Shown here: one piece after another, positions 51,649-63,253 of the stretch
How the letters are laid out: the number at the start of each line of letters is the position of its first letter
How positions within the stretch are numbered: the stretch's first letter is position 1
Source of the DNA: Acutalibacter sp.
GTDB taxonomy: Bacteria > Bacillota > Clostridia > Oscillospirales > Acutalibacteraceae
Assembly (NCBI GenBank): GCA_020025775.1
Contig: JAHHRN010000001.1
Span: 186,001 to 250,000 of the forward strand
Reading direction: 5' to 3'
DNA: 64,000 nucleotides
Translations under genes and position numbers: made by a program
The notes under the pieces: generated by a model
What the model was told of the DNA's origin: nothing
Databases searched by the model: none
The model's input: the letters and a program-made list of their open reading frames with translations, nothing else

Positions 51649-51740
51649 CTATAAAAAAATATTTTTTAAAAATTTTTATTTTAAAAGATTTTAAGATTTT
51701 TTAGAAAATTTTTTTATTATTTTCGAATTTTGGATGATTT
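51649..51740. other. Very AT-rich tract, candidate DNA-unwinding element
   Basis: About 90 bp that is nearly all A/T with runs of 4-7, in the 472-bp gap between the divergent rpmH and dnaA genes. No TTATNCACA DnaA box was seen by eye in the gap; the nearest is TTACCCACC (7 of 9) just to the right. The rest of the gap holds the rpmH promoter and a TATAAT at 51836-51841 that may serve dnaA. Confidence 0.5.
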
Positions 51741-51835
51741 TACCCACCTTTTCCTTTAAAAATTCTGTTTTCTATTATATATAAGGGCCATAAGAAAGCG
51801 AAATAGTGGTTGAAAAGAAACCGAAATTATGTTAT

Positions 51836-51841
51836 TATAAT
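51836..51841 (+). promoter_or_regulatory. Possible dnaA -10 box
   Basis: TATAAT, preceded by TTGAAA at a long 20-nt spacing. It lies 154 bp upstream of dnaA. The spacing makes the assignment weak. Confidence 0.3.
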
Positions 51842-51994
51842 ACTGGATGTTTTTGAAATTTCGTCTTAACACGGCTTATTACGGCATTTACCCCCTTTTT
51901 AACGGTTTCCCATTTTGGGCGCAGAAACGCTAAATTGCCATGTTTAAACGAAAATTCAAGTTTTATATATTTTTTGGAGATTGGAGAAAGGTTT

Positions 51995-53356
51995 ATGAAT
52001 TCTCTCTCAGAGCTATGGGAAGCGGTCTGCTCTTATTTAAAAAATGAGGGCGGCATTACGAGTTCCGTATTTACGCTTTGGTTTCAGCCCTTACATATTT
52101 TGAAATTCGACGGCGAAAAGGTGATTTTAGGTATCGAAAACGAATTTAAATTCGGTATTGTGGAAAAAAGATTTAATCCGCTTTTAAAAGAGGCCTTTTT
52201 AAACACCCTCGGTTTTCCGGTGGAAGTCGAAATCGTTTTAACGCAGGCTGAAGAAGAAAAGCCCGCCATGCCCGAAACTGCAAAGCCGCAAAAGGCTGAG
52301 CCGACGGCGGATACCGATGAAACAGGCAACCTGGTTATTAACAACCGCAACAACAGCTTTGAAAACTTCGTTGTCGGTAAATCTAACAACTATGCTTATG
52401 CGGCGGCGAAAAAGGTTGCGGAAAATCCCGGCAAGGCTTACAACCCGTTATTTATCTATGGCAAGAGCGGCCTTGGCAAAACCCACCTTTTAAAGGCGAT
52501 TGAAAATTATATGCGTCAAAAGAATCCGGACGCAGTCATTATTTACGTAACGAGTGAACATTTCACAAACGATATTATCGAGCACATTCGTAATTCCAAC
52601 ACCTTTGAGCTTCGCGAGAAGTACAGACGTGCGGATGCGCTTTTGGTCGATGATATTCAGTTTATTGCCGGTAAGAACTCCATTGAGGAGGAATTTTTCC
52701 ACACGTTCAACTCCTTGACCGAGGACGGCAAGCAGATTGTATTATCCAGTGATAACCCGCCCAACGAGATTCCGAAGCTCACCGAGCGACTCAAAAACCG
52801 CTTTGAATGGGGTCTTATGGCTGACGTTCAGCCGCCGGATTTTGAAATGCGTATGGCAATTATCAAAAACAAGGCAGAGGCGATTGATTTCCAGATGCCC
52901 GACACGGTTGTAGAATACATTGCCGAGCAGGTAAATCACAACGTGCGTCAATTAGAGGGTGCGGTGAAGAAGCTGCAGGCGATTTGCTCGCTTCTCAACA
53001 CGCCGCCGACGATTGAAATCACGAAGGATGCAATCAAAGAGCTAATGAACACGACCCAGCCCGTTTCGGTTACCCGCGAAAAGGTTTTGGAGCAGGTTTC
53101 CTTGACCATGGGTGTTTCGACGCAGAATATTACTTCGGATAAGCGCGACAAGAACATTAAGGATGCACGCCAGATGGCGATGTATATTATTCGAGAGCTT
53201 ACAGGTATGCCGCTTGAGGAAATTGGTAAGATTTTCAGCGGCAAGACGCACTCGACGGTAAAGCATTCGATTATGACGGTTGCGGACAAGATGGACAAGG
53301 ACAAGGAATTCAAGACCTTAGTAGAAAACATCATGCGTAACGTCCAAGAAGACTAG
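51995..53356 (+). CDS. dnaA: Chromosomal replication initiator DnaA
   Basis: A 453-residue AAA+ initiator. The start ATG at 51995 has GGAGAAAGG just upstream; the frame runs further upstream to 51935 without support. Domain I is 1-80; II is a short linker; III has FVVGKSNNYAYAAAKKVAENPG, Walker A YGKSGLGKTHLL, Walker B LLVDDIQFI and ERLKNRFEWGL. Domain IV binds DNA. Its signature is G-K-T-H-S-T-V-K-H where most bacteria have G-R-D-H-(T/S)-T-V-x-H, so the base-contacting Asp is replaced by Thr. This fits the lack of canonical boxes nearby. A 1,060-bp repeat-filled gap separates it from dnaN. Confidence 0.97.
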   Translation: MNSLSELWEAVCSYLKNEGGITSSVFTLWFQPLHILKFDGEKVILGIENEFKFGIVEKRFNPLLKEAFLNTLGFPVEVEIVLTQAEEEKPAMPETAKPQKAEPTADTDETGNLVINNRNNSFENFVVGKSNNYAYAAAKKVAENPGKAYNPLFIYGKSGLGKTHLLKAIENYMRQKNPDAVIIYVTSEHFTNDIIEHIRNSNTFELREKYRRADALLVDDIQFIAGKNSIEEEFFHTFNSLTEDGKQIVLSSDNPPNEIPKLTERLKNRFEWGLMADVQPPDFEMRMAIIKNKAEAIDFQMPDTVVEYIAEQVNHNVRQLEGAVKKLQAICSLLNTPPTIEITKDAIKELMNTTQPVSVTREKVLEQVSLTMGVSTQNITSDKRDKNIKDARQMAMYIIRELTGMPLEEIGKIFSGKTHSTVKHSIMTVADKMDKDKEFKTLVENIMRNVQED

Positions 53357-53371
53357 GGCGCGACGGCGCCC

Positions 53372-53500
53372 GGCGAATCACGGGAGAGTTAGTACAGACT
53401 TTTTACTCGTAGTTCGCACAACGGACTTTGTACGAATTTTATCTATATAAAAGGTAACATCCCGTAGGGGCGGATAGTATCCGCCCGCAATTCTCCGGCA
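53372..53500 (-). repeat. Modular palindromic repeat, copy R3a (inverted)
   Basis: Starting just after the dnaA stop, the reverse complement reads GCGGGCGGAT...ATCCGCCC, CCTACGGGATGTTACCTTTT, then GTTGTGCGAACTACGAGTAA and CTCCCGTGATT, i.e. the same module order as R1 and R2 but on the minus strand. Confidence 0.85.
53468..53486 (-). repeat. REP-like palindrome, copy 4 (inverted)
   Basis: GGGCGGATAGTATCCGCCC with the CCTACGGG flank on the minus strand. Confidence 0.9.
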
Positions 53501-53670
53501 AATAAAAAAGTTTATTTTATAAAAAGTAAAGCTTTTTATGGCTTGTATATACAAATTTAGAAAGACCGCAGACAAATCGCATTCACCACAAGCGGTCTAC
53601 CATTCCCTTTGGTAAAGAGTAAGAAAAATTTTTTCTTACGAATTTCTAAATACGTTAGAGAAATAATTCC

Positions 53671-53916
53671 CGTTACGGGCGGATGATATCCGCCCCTACG
53701 AAGTTCTATTTATTTCTATATTAATTTTATTTTTCAGCGTGAAAAAGATGCTTTTTTTCTTGTAAAAAGCATCCTCTTTAGGGCTTGCGCCCTAAATTCA
53801 CCTTTAAAAATACGTTTCTCAGGATAAGTGTTCCGTGCTCTGCGGAGCACGTCTCGGGACGCTGTCCCAAGACCCTGCCGCTTTTGAAAAAGCGGACAAA
53901 ACTTTTCATGCGTTTA
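53671..53916 (+). repeat. Modular palindromic repeat, copy R3b
   Basis: The GGGCGGAT palindrome at 53677, an AT-rich spacer, then GATGCTTTTT/AAAAAGCATC, TTTAGGGC/GCCCTAAA, the conserved AATTCACCTTTAAAAATACG, GTGCTCTGCGGAGCAC, GGGACGCTGTCCC and CCGCTTTTGAAAAAGCGG. The core is almost identical to R2. Between R3a and R3b (53501-53670) lie AGACCGC/GCGGTCT and GTAAGAAAAA/TTTTTCTTAC inverted repeats. Confidence 0.85.
53677..53695 (+). repeat. REP-like palindrome, copy 5
   Basis: GGGCGGATGATATCCGCCC, followed by CCTACGAA. Confidence 0.9.
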
Positions 53917-54190
53917 CCACGCCGTACATTGTGCGAACTAACAGTAAAAATTCTGCACTATGTACCCCATGATTAACCATCGCGCCCTCGCGACCTTACA
54001 AGTTCAAATTTTTCCACGCCGTACGTTGTGCGAACTATTGGTAAAAACCACCGCCCAACTACCCCGTGATTGCCCGTCGGGGCTTCCCGACCTTACAAGT
54101 TCAAATTTTCCACGCCGTACGTTGCACGAACTACAAGTAAAAAACACCGCCCATGTACCCCGTGATTGGCCTGTCGCGCCCTCGCGACTT
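53917..54190 (+). repeat. Three 96-97-bp tandem repeats in the dnaA-dnaN gap
   Basis: Units start at 53917, 54014 and 54110 with CCACGCCGTACGTTG. Each continues with (T/C)G(T/C)(A/G)CGAACTA, 5 nt, GTAAAAA, a variable part, TACCCC(G/A)TGATT and a TCGCGCCCTCGCGA- or GTCGGGGCTTCCCGAC-type palindrome. Units 1 and 2 end TTACAAGTTCAAATTTT. The junctions between units read TTTTCCACG (54010-54018, 54106-54114), which match the DnaA-box consensus TTATNCACA at 7 of 9 positions. The CCACGCCGTAC part was not seen in the other arrays. Confidence 0.85.
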
Positions 54191-54244
54191 TTGAACAAGT
54201 TTTGATTTTGAACACTCAACTTTTGAACAGTTAATTTTTGACTG
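54189..54244 (+). repeat. Phased TTTTGAACA iterons upstream of dnaN
   Basis: TTTTGAACA at 54189, 54206 and 54221 (perfect) and TTTTGACTG at 54236 (degenerate), at 17-, 15- and 15-bp steps. Further related 9-mers are TTTTGAAAA near 54259 and TTTTCAACA at 54281. The region is AT-rich and ends about 130 bp before dnaN. The 9-mer matches TTATCCACA at 6 of 9. Candidate initiator-binding sites. Confidence 0.6.
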
Positions 54245-54416
54245 TTTGATTATAAAACTTTTGAAAATTATTTTAACGAATTTTCAACATTTTAAAATTG
54301 CGGCTCTTGTCCCGATTTTAAAGGGCTTTTGAGACTTTTAGACAGTTTCCTCTGCCCCTACTGCTAATGCTACTAAAATATTTATTATGATATGATTGAA
54401 GAAAGGATTTTTTATC

Positions 54417-55523
54417 ATGAAGCTTTCCTGTAACACCCAAAATCTTTCTTTTGCATGTTCAAATGTTCAAAGAGCTGTTTCCTCTAAATCCTCTATTCCG
54501 GCGATTGAGGGCATTCTCTTAAAGGCTGAGGGGGAGACCTTAACCTTAACCGGCTATGACTTAGAAGTCGGCATCGTGACCTCTATGGAGGCGAGAATCG
54601 AAGAAGAAGGCTCTGTCATTTTAAATGCAAAGATTCTTTGCGACATTTTAAGAACCCTCCCGTCAGAGACTGTTACCATTACTGTAGATGAAAGACTTTC
54701 CTGCCGCATTAAGAGCGGTGACGCTGAATTCTCCTTAATCGGTATCGGTGCAGAGGAATACCCGGAGCTGCCCTCCGTAGAAAGTGGTTCTCCGATCTCC
54801 TTAAACGGCGAAGTCTTAAAGGATATGATTCGCAAGACCATTTTTGCAACAGCCGAGAACGATGTTAAGGTCGTACATACCGGCGTCCGTTTTGAAATCA
54901 CACCGCATAAAATCCGTTTGATTGCCGTAGACGGCTTCCGTCTTGCGATTCGTAACGAAGAGCTCGATTATGACGGCGAAGAGAAAACCTTCGTTGCACC
55001 GAAAAAGACCCTCAACGAAGTGGTTAAACTCATCTCCTCCGAAGAGGATACCGTCTCCTTAAATATTGGCAGACGTTTTATCGTGTTCCAAATCGGTACT
55101 TACAGAATTGTTTCCCGTCTTTTAGAGGGTGAATTCTTAAACTATCAGGCGGCGATTTCCGGCGCAGAGAATGCAAAGCTTCGCGTTAACACCAGAATGC
55201 TGATTCAGAGTATTGAAAGAACCTCTTTAATTATTACGGATAGAGCGAAGAGCCCCATCCGCTGCATTTTCTCCGAAGATATGATTCGTATTTCTTCCAC
55301 CACCGCCCTCGGTACAGCAACCGATAAGCTTCCCTGTGAGGGTTCGGGCGAGAAAATGGAAATCGGCTTTAACAACCGTTATTTATTGGACGCTCTTCGT
55401 GTCTGCGATGCAGATGAAGTAGATTTACATTTAAGTAGCCCGATTCTGCCCATCTTAATTACTCCGACAGAGGGCGAGGACTTCTTATTCTTGGTATTAC
55501 CTGTGAGGCTCAAAACAGAATGA
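54417..55523 (+). CDS. dnaN: DNA polymerase III beta subunit (sliding clamp)
   Basis: A 368-residue clamp of three similar domains forming a dimeric ring on DNA. Typical segments: FACSNVQRAVSSKSSIPAIEGILL near the start, LTLTGYDLEVGI, VEIVLN-like and FATAENDVKVVHTGVRFE, LIAVDGFRLAIR, and the C-terminus with PILITPTEGEDFLFLVLPVRL, the hydrophobic cleft that binds polymerase. The ATG at 54417 with AAAGGA 9 nt upstream is chosen over the TTG at 54396. dnaN, yaaA, recF, remB, gyrB and gyrA follow in one direction with overlaps or short gaps. Confidence 0.97.
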   Translation: MKLSCNTQNLSFACSNVQRAVSSKSSIPAIEGILLKAEGETLTLTGYDLEVGIVTSMEARIEEEGSVILNAKILCDILRTLPSETVTITVDERLSCRIKSGDAEFSLIGIGAEEYPELPSVESGSPISLNGEVLKDMIRKTIFATAENDVKVVHTGVRFEITPHKIRLIAVDGFRLAIRNEELDYDGEEKTFVAPKKTLNEVVKLISSEEDTVSLNIGRRFIVFQIGTYRIVSRLLEGEFLNYQAAISGAENAKLRVNTRMLIQSIERTSLIITDRAKSPIRCIFSEDMIRISSTTALGTATDKLPCEGSGEKMEIGFNNRYLLDALRVCDADEVDLHLSSPILPILITPTEGEDFLFLVLPVRLKTE

Positions 55524-55768
55524 AAAAATTAGTTGTAAAAGTAGCTGAAAAGCAGAAAAAAGATGTACATATTTCGACCGATTATATCCGTTTGGATGCG
55601 GCTTTAAAACTCGCAGATGCCGTGCAGACGGGCGGTCACGCAAAAATCGTCATTACAGAGGGCGACGTCAAGGTAAACGATGCAGTTTGCATGCAGCGTG
55701 GTAAAAAGCTGCGCGGCGGCGACACCTTTGAATTAGACCACGTGCTCTATTCGGTAATAAAGGACTGA
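55520..55768 (+). CDS. yaaA: S4-domain RNA-binding protein YaaA
   Basis: An 82-residue protein with an S4-like domain: YIRLDAALKLADAVQTGGHAKIVITEGDVKVNDAVCMQRGKKL, in which the last part (G-x-V-x-V-N) is the RNA-binding loop. In Bacillus this gene lies between dnaN and recF and is linked to 50S subunit maturation (also named rlbA). Its start overlaps the dnaN stop by 4 bp (ATGA), and recF follows after 4 bp. Confidence 0.93.
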   Translation: MKKLVVKVAEKQKKDVHISTDYIRLDAALKLADAVQTGGHAKIVITEGDVKVNDAVCMQRGKKLRGGDTFELDHVLYSVIKD

Positions 55769-55772
55769 CAAA

Positions 55773-56873
55773 ATGCAAGTTGAAAGCTTAAAGCTCGAGC
55801 ATTTCAGAAATATTAAGGAGGCGCTTTTAGAGCCCTCCCCCGGCGTAAATGTCATTTACGGCGAAAATGCACAGGGTAAAACCAATCTCTTAGAAAGCCT
55901 TTGGCTCTTTACGGGCTGTAAAAGCTTTCGTTCGAGGCGCGATAAGGAAATGGTGGAATTCGAGGAAAGCTTCGCCAAAAACGAAATGCACTTTCGCGCG
56001 TTCGGCAGAGAACAGAGTGCCACGCTTTGGGTGGATAAAAAGAGAAGCGCCATGAAAAACGGCGTGAATCTTCGTTCCCCCGCCGAGCTCATTGGCTCGT
56101 TTTATGCGGTGGTGTTTGTGCCTGCGCACCTTTCGCTTGTAAAGGACGGCCCTGCCTTTCGGCGTCGGTTTTTGGATACCGCGCTTTGCGAAATCAAACC
56201 GAATTACGCCAAGGCACTCGCCAAATACAATCACACACTGGTGCAGAGAAATGCGCTTTTAAAAGATATTATGGCGCACCCCGAGCTTCTCGATACCTTA
56301 GATATTTGGGATGACCGGCTCGCAACCGTCGGCGCGTATATCATTGCCGAGCGTGTGGCTTATGCTGAGAATTTAAGCGAAAAGACCGACAGCATTTATA
56401 GAGGTCTTTCGGGCGGCAAGGAGAAAATCACCGTCGCCTATCAAAATAATGTAAAAGCCTACAGTGCGGATGCCGCAGAAGTGAAAGCTATGCTTTTAAG
56501 TTTGTTACAGGAAAAGCGGCGGGATGATTTAGAAAACCGCATCACAACCAGCGGTCCGCACCGTGATGATTTAAAAATAGAAATTGACGGGCTTTCGGCG
56601 AGAAATTACGGCTCGCAGGGACAGCAACGCTCCGCGGCGCTGGCCTTAAAGCTTTCAGAAGCCGAAATCATTAAAGAAAAAACAGGCGAAGACCCCGTTA
56701 TTCTTTTGGATGACGTGCTCAGTGAACTCGATGTTTCGAGACAGGATTATATTTTAAACCATATGCAAGACCGGCAGGTGTTCTTAACCTGCTGTGACCC
56801 GTCGAACGTCCTGCGCCTTTGCGGCGGCAAGAGCTTTCTCGTCGAGGGCGGGCAAATCAAGAAGGCGGAATAA
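55773..56873 (+). CDS. recF: DNA replication and repair protein RecF
   Basis: A 366-residue SMC-like ATPase that guides RecA loading at gaps. Walker A is YGENAQGKTNLLESLW at about 30; the Rad50-like middle is helical; the signature motif is GSQGQQRSAALALKLSEAEI and Walker B VILLDDVLSELD. TSGPHRDDLKIEI precedes the signature. Full length. It overlaps nothing: remB starts 3 bp after the stop. Confidence 0.97.
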   Translation: MQVESLKLEHFRNIKEALLEPSPGVNVIYGENAQGKTNLLESLWLFTGCKSFRSRRDKEMVEFEESFAKNEMHFRAFGREQSATLWVDKKRSAMKNGVNLRSPAELIGSFYAVVFVPAHLSLVKDGPAFRRRFLDTALCEIKPNYAKALAKYNHTLVQRNALLKDIMAHPELLDTLDIWDDRLATVGAYIIAERVAYAENLSEKTDSIYRGLSGGKEKITVAYQNNVKAYSADAAEVKAMLLSLLQEKRRDDLENRITTSGPHRDDLKIEIDGLSARNYGSQGQQRSAALALKLSEAEIIKEKTGEDPVILLDDVLSELDVSRQDYILNHMQDRQVFLTCCDPSNVLRLCGGKSFLVEGGQIKKAE

Positions 56874-56875
56874 AT

Positions 56876-59147
<2,272 letters not shown>

Positions 59148-59207
59148 CCTTTTAAAATCAAACGATGACTTTTAGATTTTAGAGAATTGCAAAAGAGGTA
59201 GTAAAAC

Positions 59208-61775
59208 ATGAACAAACATAAAAACGAGCCGCTCCACGAATACATCCCCGAAGAGCAGCAGAATATTATCAACGTGGAAATCAACAAGGAAATGAAAAAA
59301 TCCTTCCTTGACTACTCCATGTCGGTTATTATTTCCCGTGCACTTCCCGATGTTCGCGACGGCTTAAAGCCCGTACATCGCCGTATTTTATACACGATGT
59401 TTGAAAATAATCTGTATCCCGAAAAAGCCTACCGTAAGTGCGCAGACACCGTCGGTGCGGTTTTGGGTCGTTATCATCCCCACGGTGATATGTCCGTATA
59501 CGATGCCATGGTTCGTTTGGCACAGAGCTTCTCGATGCGTTACATGCTGGTAGACGGCCACGGTAACTTCGGTTCTGTGGACGGCGACCCGCCGGCTGCT
59601 TACCGTTATACGGAATCTAAAATGAGCAAGATTTCCATGGAAATGCTCAAGAATATTGACAAGGACACCGTAGATTTCATCCCGAACTACGATGACCGTT
59701 TGAAAGAGCCCTCCGTTTTACCGTCCCGTTTTCCGAACCTTCTCGTCAACGGTTCTACCGGTATTGCGGTTGGTATGGCAACCAACATTCCGCCTCATAA
59801 CCTCGGCGAAGTGGTAGACGGTATCCATGCCTTAATCGAAAATCCCGAGGCTTCCTTGGAAGACCTTATGGAACACATTAAGGGCCCTGACTTCCCGACT
59901 GCGGGTATCATCATGGGCAGAAGCGGCATTCGTTCCGCTTATGCAACCGGCCGTGGTAAGGTTACCGTTCGTGCCAGAGCGGAAATCGTGGAGAATGAAA
60001 AGACCGGCAGATTTTCAATTATCGTAACCGAGCTGCCCTATCAGGTCAACAAGGCAAGACTTATTGAAAACATTGCCGATCTCACCAAGGATAAGAAAAT
60101 CGAAGGCATTTCCGACATCAACGACTACTCCAACCGTGAAGGTATGCGTGTCGTTATCGACTTAAAGCGCGACGCCAATCCGCAGGTTGTTTTAAATCAC
60201 CTCTACCAGTACACCCAGCTTCAGACCACCTTTGGTATTATTCAGCTGGCAATCGTCAACGGTGAGCCGAAGATTTTAACTCTTAAAGAAATTTTACAGA
60301 ACTATATCGACTTCCAGTGCGAAATTATCCGCAGAAGAACCGAATATGATTTAAAGAAGGCCGAAGCGAGAGAGCATATCTTAGACGGTCTTGCTAAGGC
60401 AATCGACATTGTCGATGATATTATCGCTACCATTCGTTCCTGCAAGGGCGGTCAGGCAGAAGCCAAAGTCGCCATTATGGAAAAATTCGACTTCGATGAA
60501 ATTCAAGCAGGCGCGATTGTTGCCTACCGTTTAGGTCAGCTCGCCGGTCTCGAAATCAAGAAGATTATGGATGAGCGTGAAGAGCTTGCCAAGAAGATTG
60601 CCGAATACAAGGAAATCCTCGGCTCTGAAGCGAGAATCCTCGAAATCGTGGACACCGAATTACAGGCGATTTCCGAAAAATACACCGACGAAAGACGCAC
60701 CGAAATTGCAACCGTCAGCGGTGAAGTGGACATTGAGGACCTCATTCCCGAGGAAACCTGCGTATTCACCTTAACCAACATGGGTTACATTAAGCGTCAG
60801 CCCGTCGACACCTACCAGGCACAGCGCCGTGGCGGTAAGGGCATTAAGGGTATGACCAGACGTGAAGAGGATGTGGCAGAAACCATGTTCACCTGCTCCT
60901 CCCACGATTATATTATGTTCTTTACCTCCTTCGGTCGAGTTTACCGCTTAAAGGGTTATGAAATTCCTGAGGGTAGCCGTACCGGCAAGGGCATGAACGT
61001 TGTCAATATTTTACCGCTTCTGCCCGATGAAAAAATCACCGCGATGCTTCGCGTGCCGGACTTCGGTCAAGAAACCCCGCACTATCTCTGCATGGTTACA
61101 AGAAACGGTATCATCAAGAGAACTGAGCTGGATGCTTATAAAAATATCCGTAAAAACGGTATTCTCGCGATTAATCTCGACGAGGGCGACGAGCTTTGCT
61201 GGGTAAAACTCACCGACGGTGAGCAGAACCTCATGATTGCAACCAAAAAGGGTATGTCCATTTCCTTCAACGAGCAAGATGCCAGATGCATCGGCAGAAC
61301 CGCACGCGGCGTGAAGGCAATTACGCTTTCCGAAGGCGATGAAGTCGCCGGTATGTGCGTACTCGACCCCGAAAAGAAGGTACTTACCGTTTCCGAAACC
61401 GGCTACGGCAGAAGATCGGATGTTTCGAATTATCGTATTCAGTCCCGTGGCGGTAAGGGTCTTATCAACTACCACACCGAGCAATACGGCGATGTAGCGG
61501 CGATTACCATGGTTTCTGAAACCGATGACGTCATCTTGATTTCCTCCGACGGTATTATTATCCGTATCGAGGCGCTCGACATCAGCGAATTTGCACGTCC
61601 CTCCAAGGGTGTTCGCGTCATGCGTGTTTCCGAGGGCGAAAGACTCATCACCCTCTCTCTTGCTGAGCATGAAGCCGAAGAGGAAAATACAGAAGAGGGC
61701 GAAGAAGCTTCTGCAGAAGCAACCGAAGCAGAAGCAGTAACAGAAGAGCAAGCAGAAACAAACGAAAATGCCTGA
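59208..61775 (+). CDS. gyrA: DNA gyrase subunit A
   Basis: An 855-residue DNA-cleaving subunit. The quinolone-resistance region reads [23 protein letters not shown] with Ser/Asp-equivalent residues; the catalytic tyrosine is in [11 protein letters not shown]. The C-terminal beta-pinwheel has a GyrA-box [10 protein letters not shown] near 540, the feature that lets gyrase wrap DNA. The last 40 residues are acidic ([12 protein letters not shown]...). It follows gyrB by 60 bp. Confidence 0.98.
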   Translation: MNKHKNEPLHEYIPEEQQNIINVEINKEMKKSFLDYSMSVIISRALPDVRDGLKPVHRRILYTMFENNLYPEKAYRKCADTVGAVLGRYHPHGDMSVYDAMVRLAQSFSMRYMLVDGHGNFGSVDGDPPAAYRYTESKMSKISMEMLKNIDKDTVDFIPNYDDRLKEPSVLPSRFPNLLVNGSTGIAVGMATNIPPHNLGEVVDGIHALIENPEASLEDLMEHIKGPDFPTAGIIMGRSGIRSAYATGRGKVTVRARAEIVENEKTGRFSIIVTELPYQVNKARLIENIADLTKDKKIEGISDINDYSNREGMRVVIDLKRDANPQVVLNHLYQYTQLQTTFGIIQLAIVNGEPKILTLKEILQNYIDFQCEIIRRRTEYDLKKAEAREHILDGLAKAIDIVDDIIATIRSCKGGQAEAKVAIMEKFDFDEIQAGAIVAYRLGQLAGLEIKKIMDEREELAKKIAEYKEILGSEARILEIVDTELQAISEKYTDERRTEIATVSGEVDIEDLIPEETCVFTLTNMGYIKRQPVDTYQAQRRGGKGIKGMTRREEDVAETMFTCSSHDYIMFFTSFGRVYRLKGYEIPEGSRTGKGMNVVNILPLLPDEKITAMLRVPDFGQETPHYLCMVTRNGIIKRTELDAYKNIRKNGILAINLDEGDELCWVKLTDGEQNLMIATKKGMSISFNEQDARCIGRTARGVKAITLSEGDEVAGMCVLDPEKKVLTVSETGYGRRSDVSNYRIQSRGGKGLINYHTEQYGDVAAITMVSETDDVILISSDGIIIRIEALDISEFARPSKGVRVMRVSEGERLITLSLAEHEAEEENTEEGEEASAEATEAEAVTEEQAETNENA

Positions 61776-61837
61776 GTAAAGCTTAAAAAAAGCTTTCTGG
61801 AAAATTTTTAAATTTGTAACAAATTTTTAGAATTTTC

Positions 61838-61847
61838 ATGCTATGCT
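61838..61847 (+). promoter_or_regulatory. Possible extended -10 upstream of the CPBP gene
   Basis: ATGCTATGCT, with the same ATGCTAT core as the -10 regions before aspS, parA and the EEP gene. It lies 45 bp before the start codon. No convincing -35. Confidence 0.3.
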
Positions 61848-61891
61848 GAAAGAAAATAAGCTTTTAAAATTTGAAGAAATCAGGGTGTTTT

Positions 61892-63253
61892 ATGGAACAA
61901 AATCAAAACGGAACCCCGTTTAACGGGGCGGGGAACGCCTATAATCCGGGTACGCAAAATCCGAATTACACCGCGCCACCCTATGGAAATAACGCACAGC
62001 AGGGGCAATCTGCCTACACAAATGGGCAGAATCCCAACACTGCCTATCAAAATCCTTACGCGAACGGGCAGGCGCAAAACGGTGCATACCAAAATCCATA
62101 TGTGAACCGTCAAAATCCGAACGGCGCTTATCAGAACCCGTATGCGAATGGGCAAAATCCGCAGTACGGAGCGCAGAACCCCGCTGGCGGTTACCGTCCG
62201 CAAAACAACTACGGCGCCTATAATCCCCAAAACGCATACAATCCGCAATACGGCTATTATTCAACAGGTTACTACTGCCCGCAGAAGCCCGACCCCTTTG
62301 CCGAGGAAAAAAAGCAGGAAAAAAAGACCTTAAAGCGTTTAAGCACGATACACGGTCTTTCCCTTTTGGGCTTTTCTCTGTTTGCGTTTGTACTCAGCTA
62401 TCTGATGATTTCGCTGATTCCGAATTTCGGGGATTTATATCAAAACAATGATCTTTTCCACACGGCAATAGATGTCGGTTTTGGTGCGATTGTACTCTTT
62501 GTGCCATTTTTCATCGGCTATACCGTGCTCAAAAAGAAAAAGCTCATCGGCGAACTGCCGCTCCATGCGCCTTATAATGCCAAGGCGGCGACGCTTTTGG
62601 TCTTTATCGGACTTGCCGCCTGTCTTGCAGGCAGCTATGCTTCCGGTATGTTAAACACGCTTTTGGAAACCATGTTCCAAGTAAAATTTAAGATGCCGCC
62701 CGATGATGTAGCGCTCGTGAGCGTACCGGTGATTCTTTTATCCTTCGTGAAGGTCGCGATTGTTCCGGCGATTGTGGAAGAATTTGCGATTCGCGGCGTT
62801 GTGATGCAGTCGTTAAAAAGATACGGCGACTGGTTCGCTATTTTGATGTCGGCTATGGTATTTGCGCTCATGCACGGCAACATGGTACAGATTCCGTTTG
62901 CGTTCATTGCAGGTATTGCAATCGGCTACGCGGTGACGATTACCGGTTCTATGTGGACGGGTGTACTCATTCACTGCGCGAACAACGCACTGGCGCTGAT
63001 CTTGCAGATTTTAGAGGATAATTTAACGCAGACCGTAGCAAACGTAGTTGGCTTAATCCTTATTGCAGCGGTATTTGCGGCAGGCATCATCTGTTTAATT
63101 CTTTACATTGTGAATTATAAAAAAATTCCTCTCGCAAAGGGCGAGGGTCATTTGACCAACGGTACCCGTGCGAAGTCTTATATTTTAACTGTAGCGATGG
63201 TACTCGCGATACTTTATCTCTTAGTAGAAACCGCCCAATACATCGAATGGTAA
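61892..63253 (+). CDS. CPBP family intramembrane protease
   Basis: A 453-residue membrane protein. Residues 1-125 are a low-complexity tail rich in Asn, Gln, Tyr and Pro with repeats of QNPYANGQ, possibly cytosolic; then eight or so hydrophobic segments. The CPBP (Abi/CAAX) motifs are VEEFAIRG (EExxxR), FALMHGN (FxxxH) and IHCANNALALIL (HxxxN/B), so the metal-dependent glutamyl protease site is intact. Relatives process CAAX proteins or bacteriocins, or confer immunity; the substrate is unknown. The start is the ATG at 61892 with AGGGTG upstream rather than the TTG at 61871. The stop codon abuts repeat array R4. Confidence 0.9.
   Translation: MEQNQNGTPFNGAGNAYNPGTQNPNYTAPPYGNNAQQGQSAYTNGQNPNTAYQNPYANGQAQNGAYQNPYVNRQNPNGAYQNPYANGQNPQYGAQNPAGGYRPQNNYGAYNPQNAYNPQYGYYSTGYYCPQKPDPFAEEKKQEKKTLKRLSTIHGLSLLGFSLFAFVLSYLMISLIPNFGDLYQNNDLFHTAIDVGFGAIVLFVPFFIGYTVLKKKKLIGELPLHAPYNAKAATLLVFIGLAACLAGSYASGMLNTLLETMFQVKFKMPPDDVALVSVPVILLSFVKVAIVPAIVEEFAIRGVVMQSLKRYGDWFAILMSAMVFALMHGNMVQIPFAFIAGIAIGYAVTITGSMWTGVLIHCANNALALILQILEDNLTQTVANVVGLILIAAVFAAGIICLILYIVNYKKIPLAKGEGHLTNGTRAKSYILTVAMVLAILYLLVETAQYIEW

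Noticed and set aside
52690..52704. TTTTCCACA near-match to a DnaA box inside dnaA
   Set aside because: A single site with one mismatch in coding sequence; similar ones occur at about 670 and 62455, so it is not specific to the origin.
53917..54190. CRISPR-like array
   Set aside because: Units are 96-97 bp with similarity over most of their length rather than short identical repeats with unique spacers; no cas genes.
53785..54219. Short frames inside the dnaA-dnaN repeats (two plus, one minus)
   Set aside because: They arise from the 96-97-bp tandem units staying open by chance (97/96 bp periods shift frame); no ribosome-binding sites.
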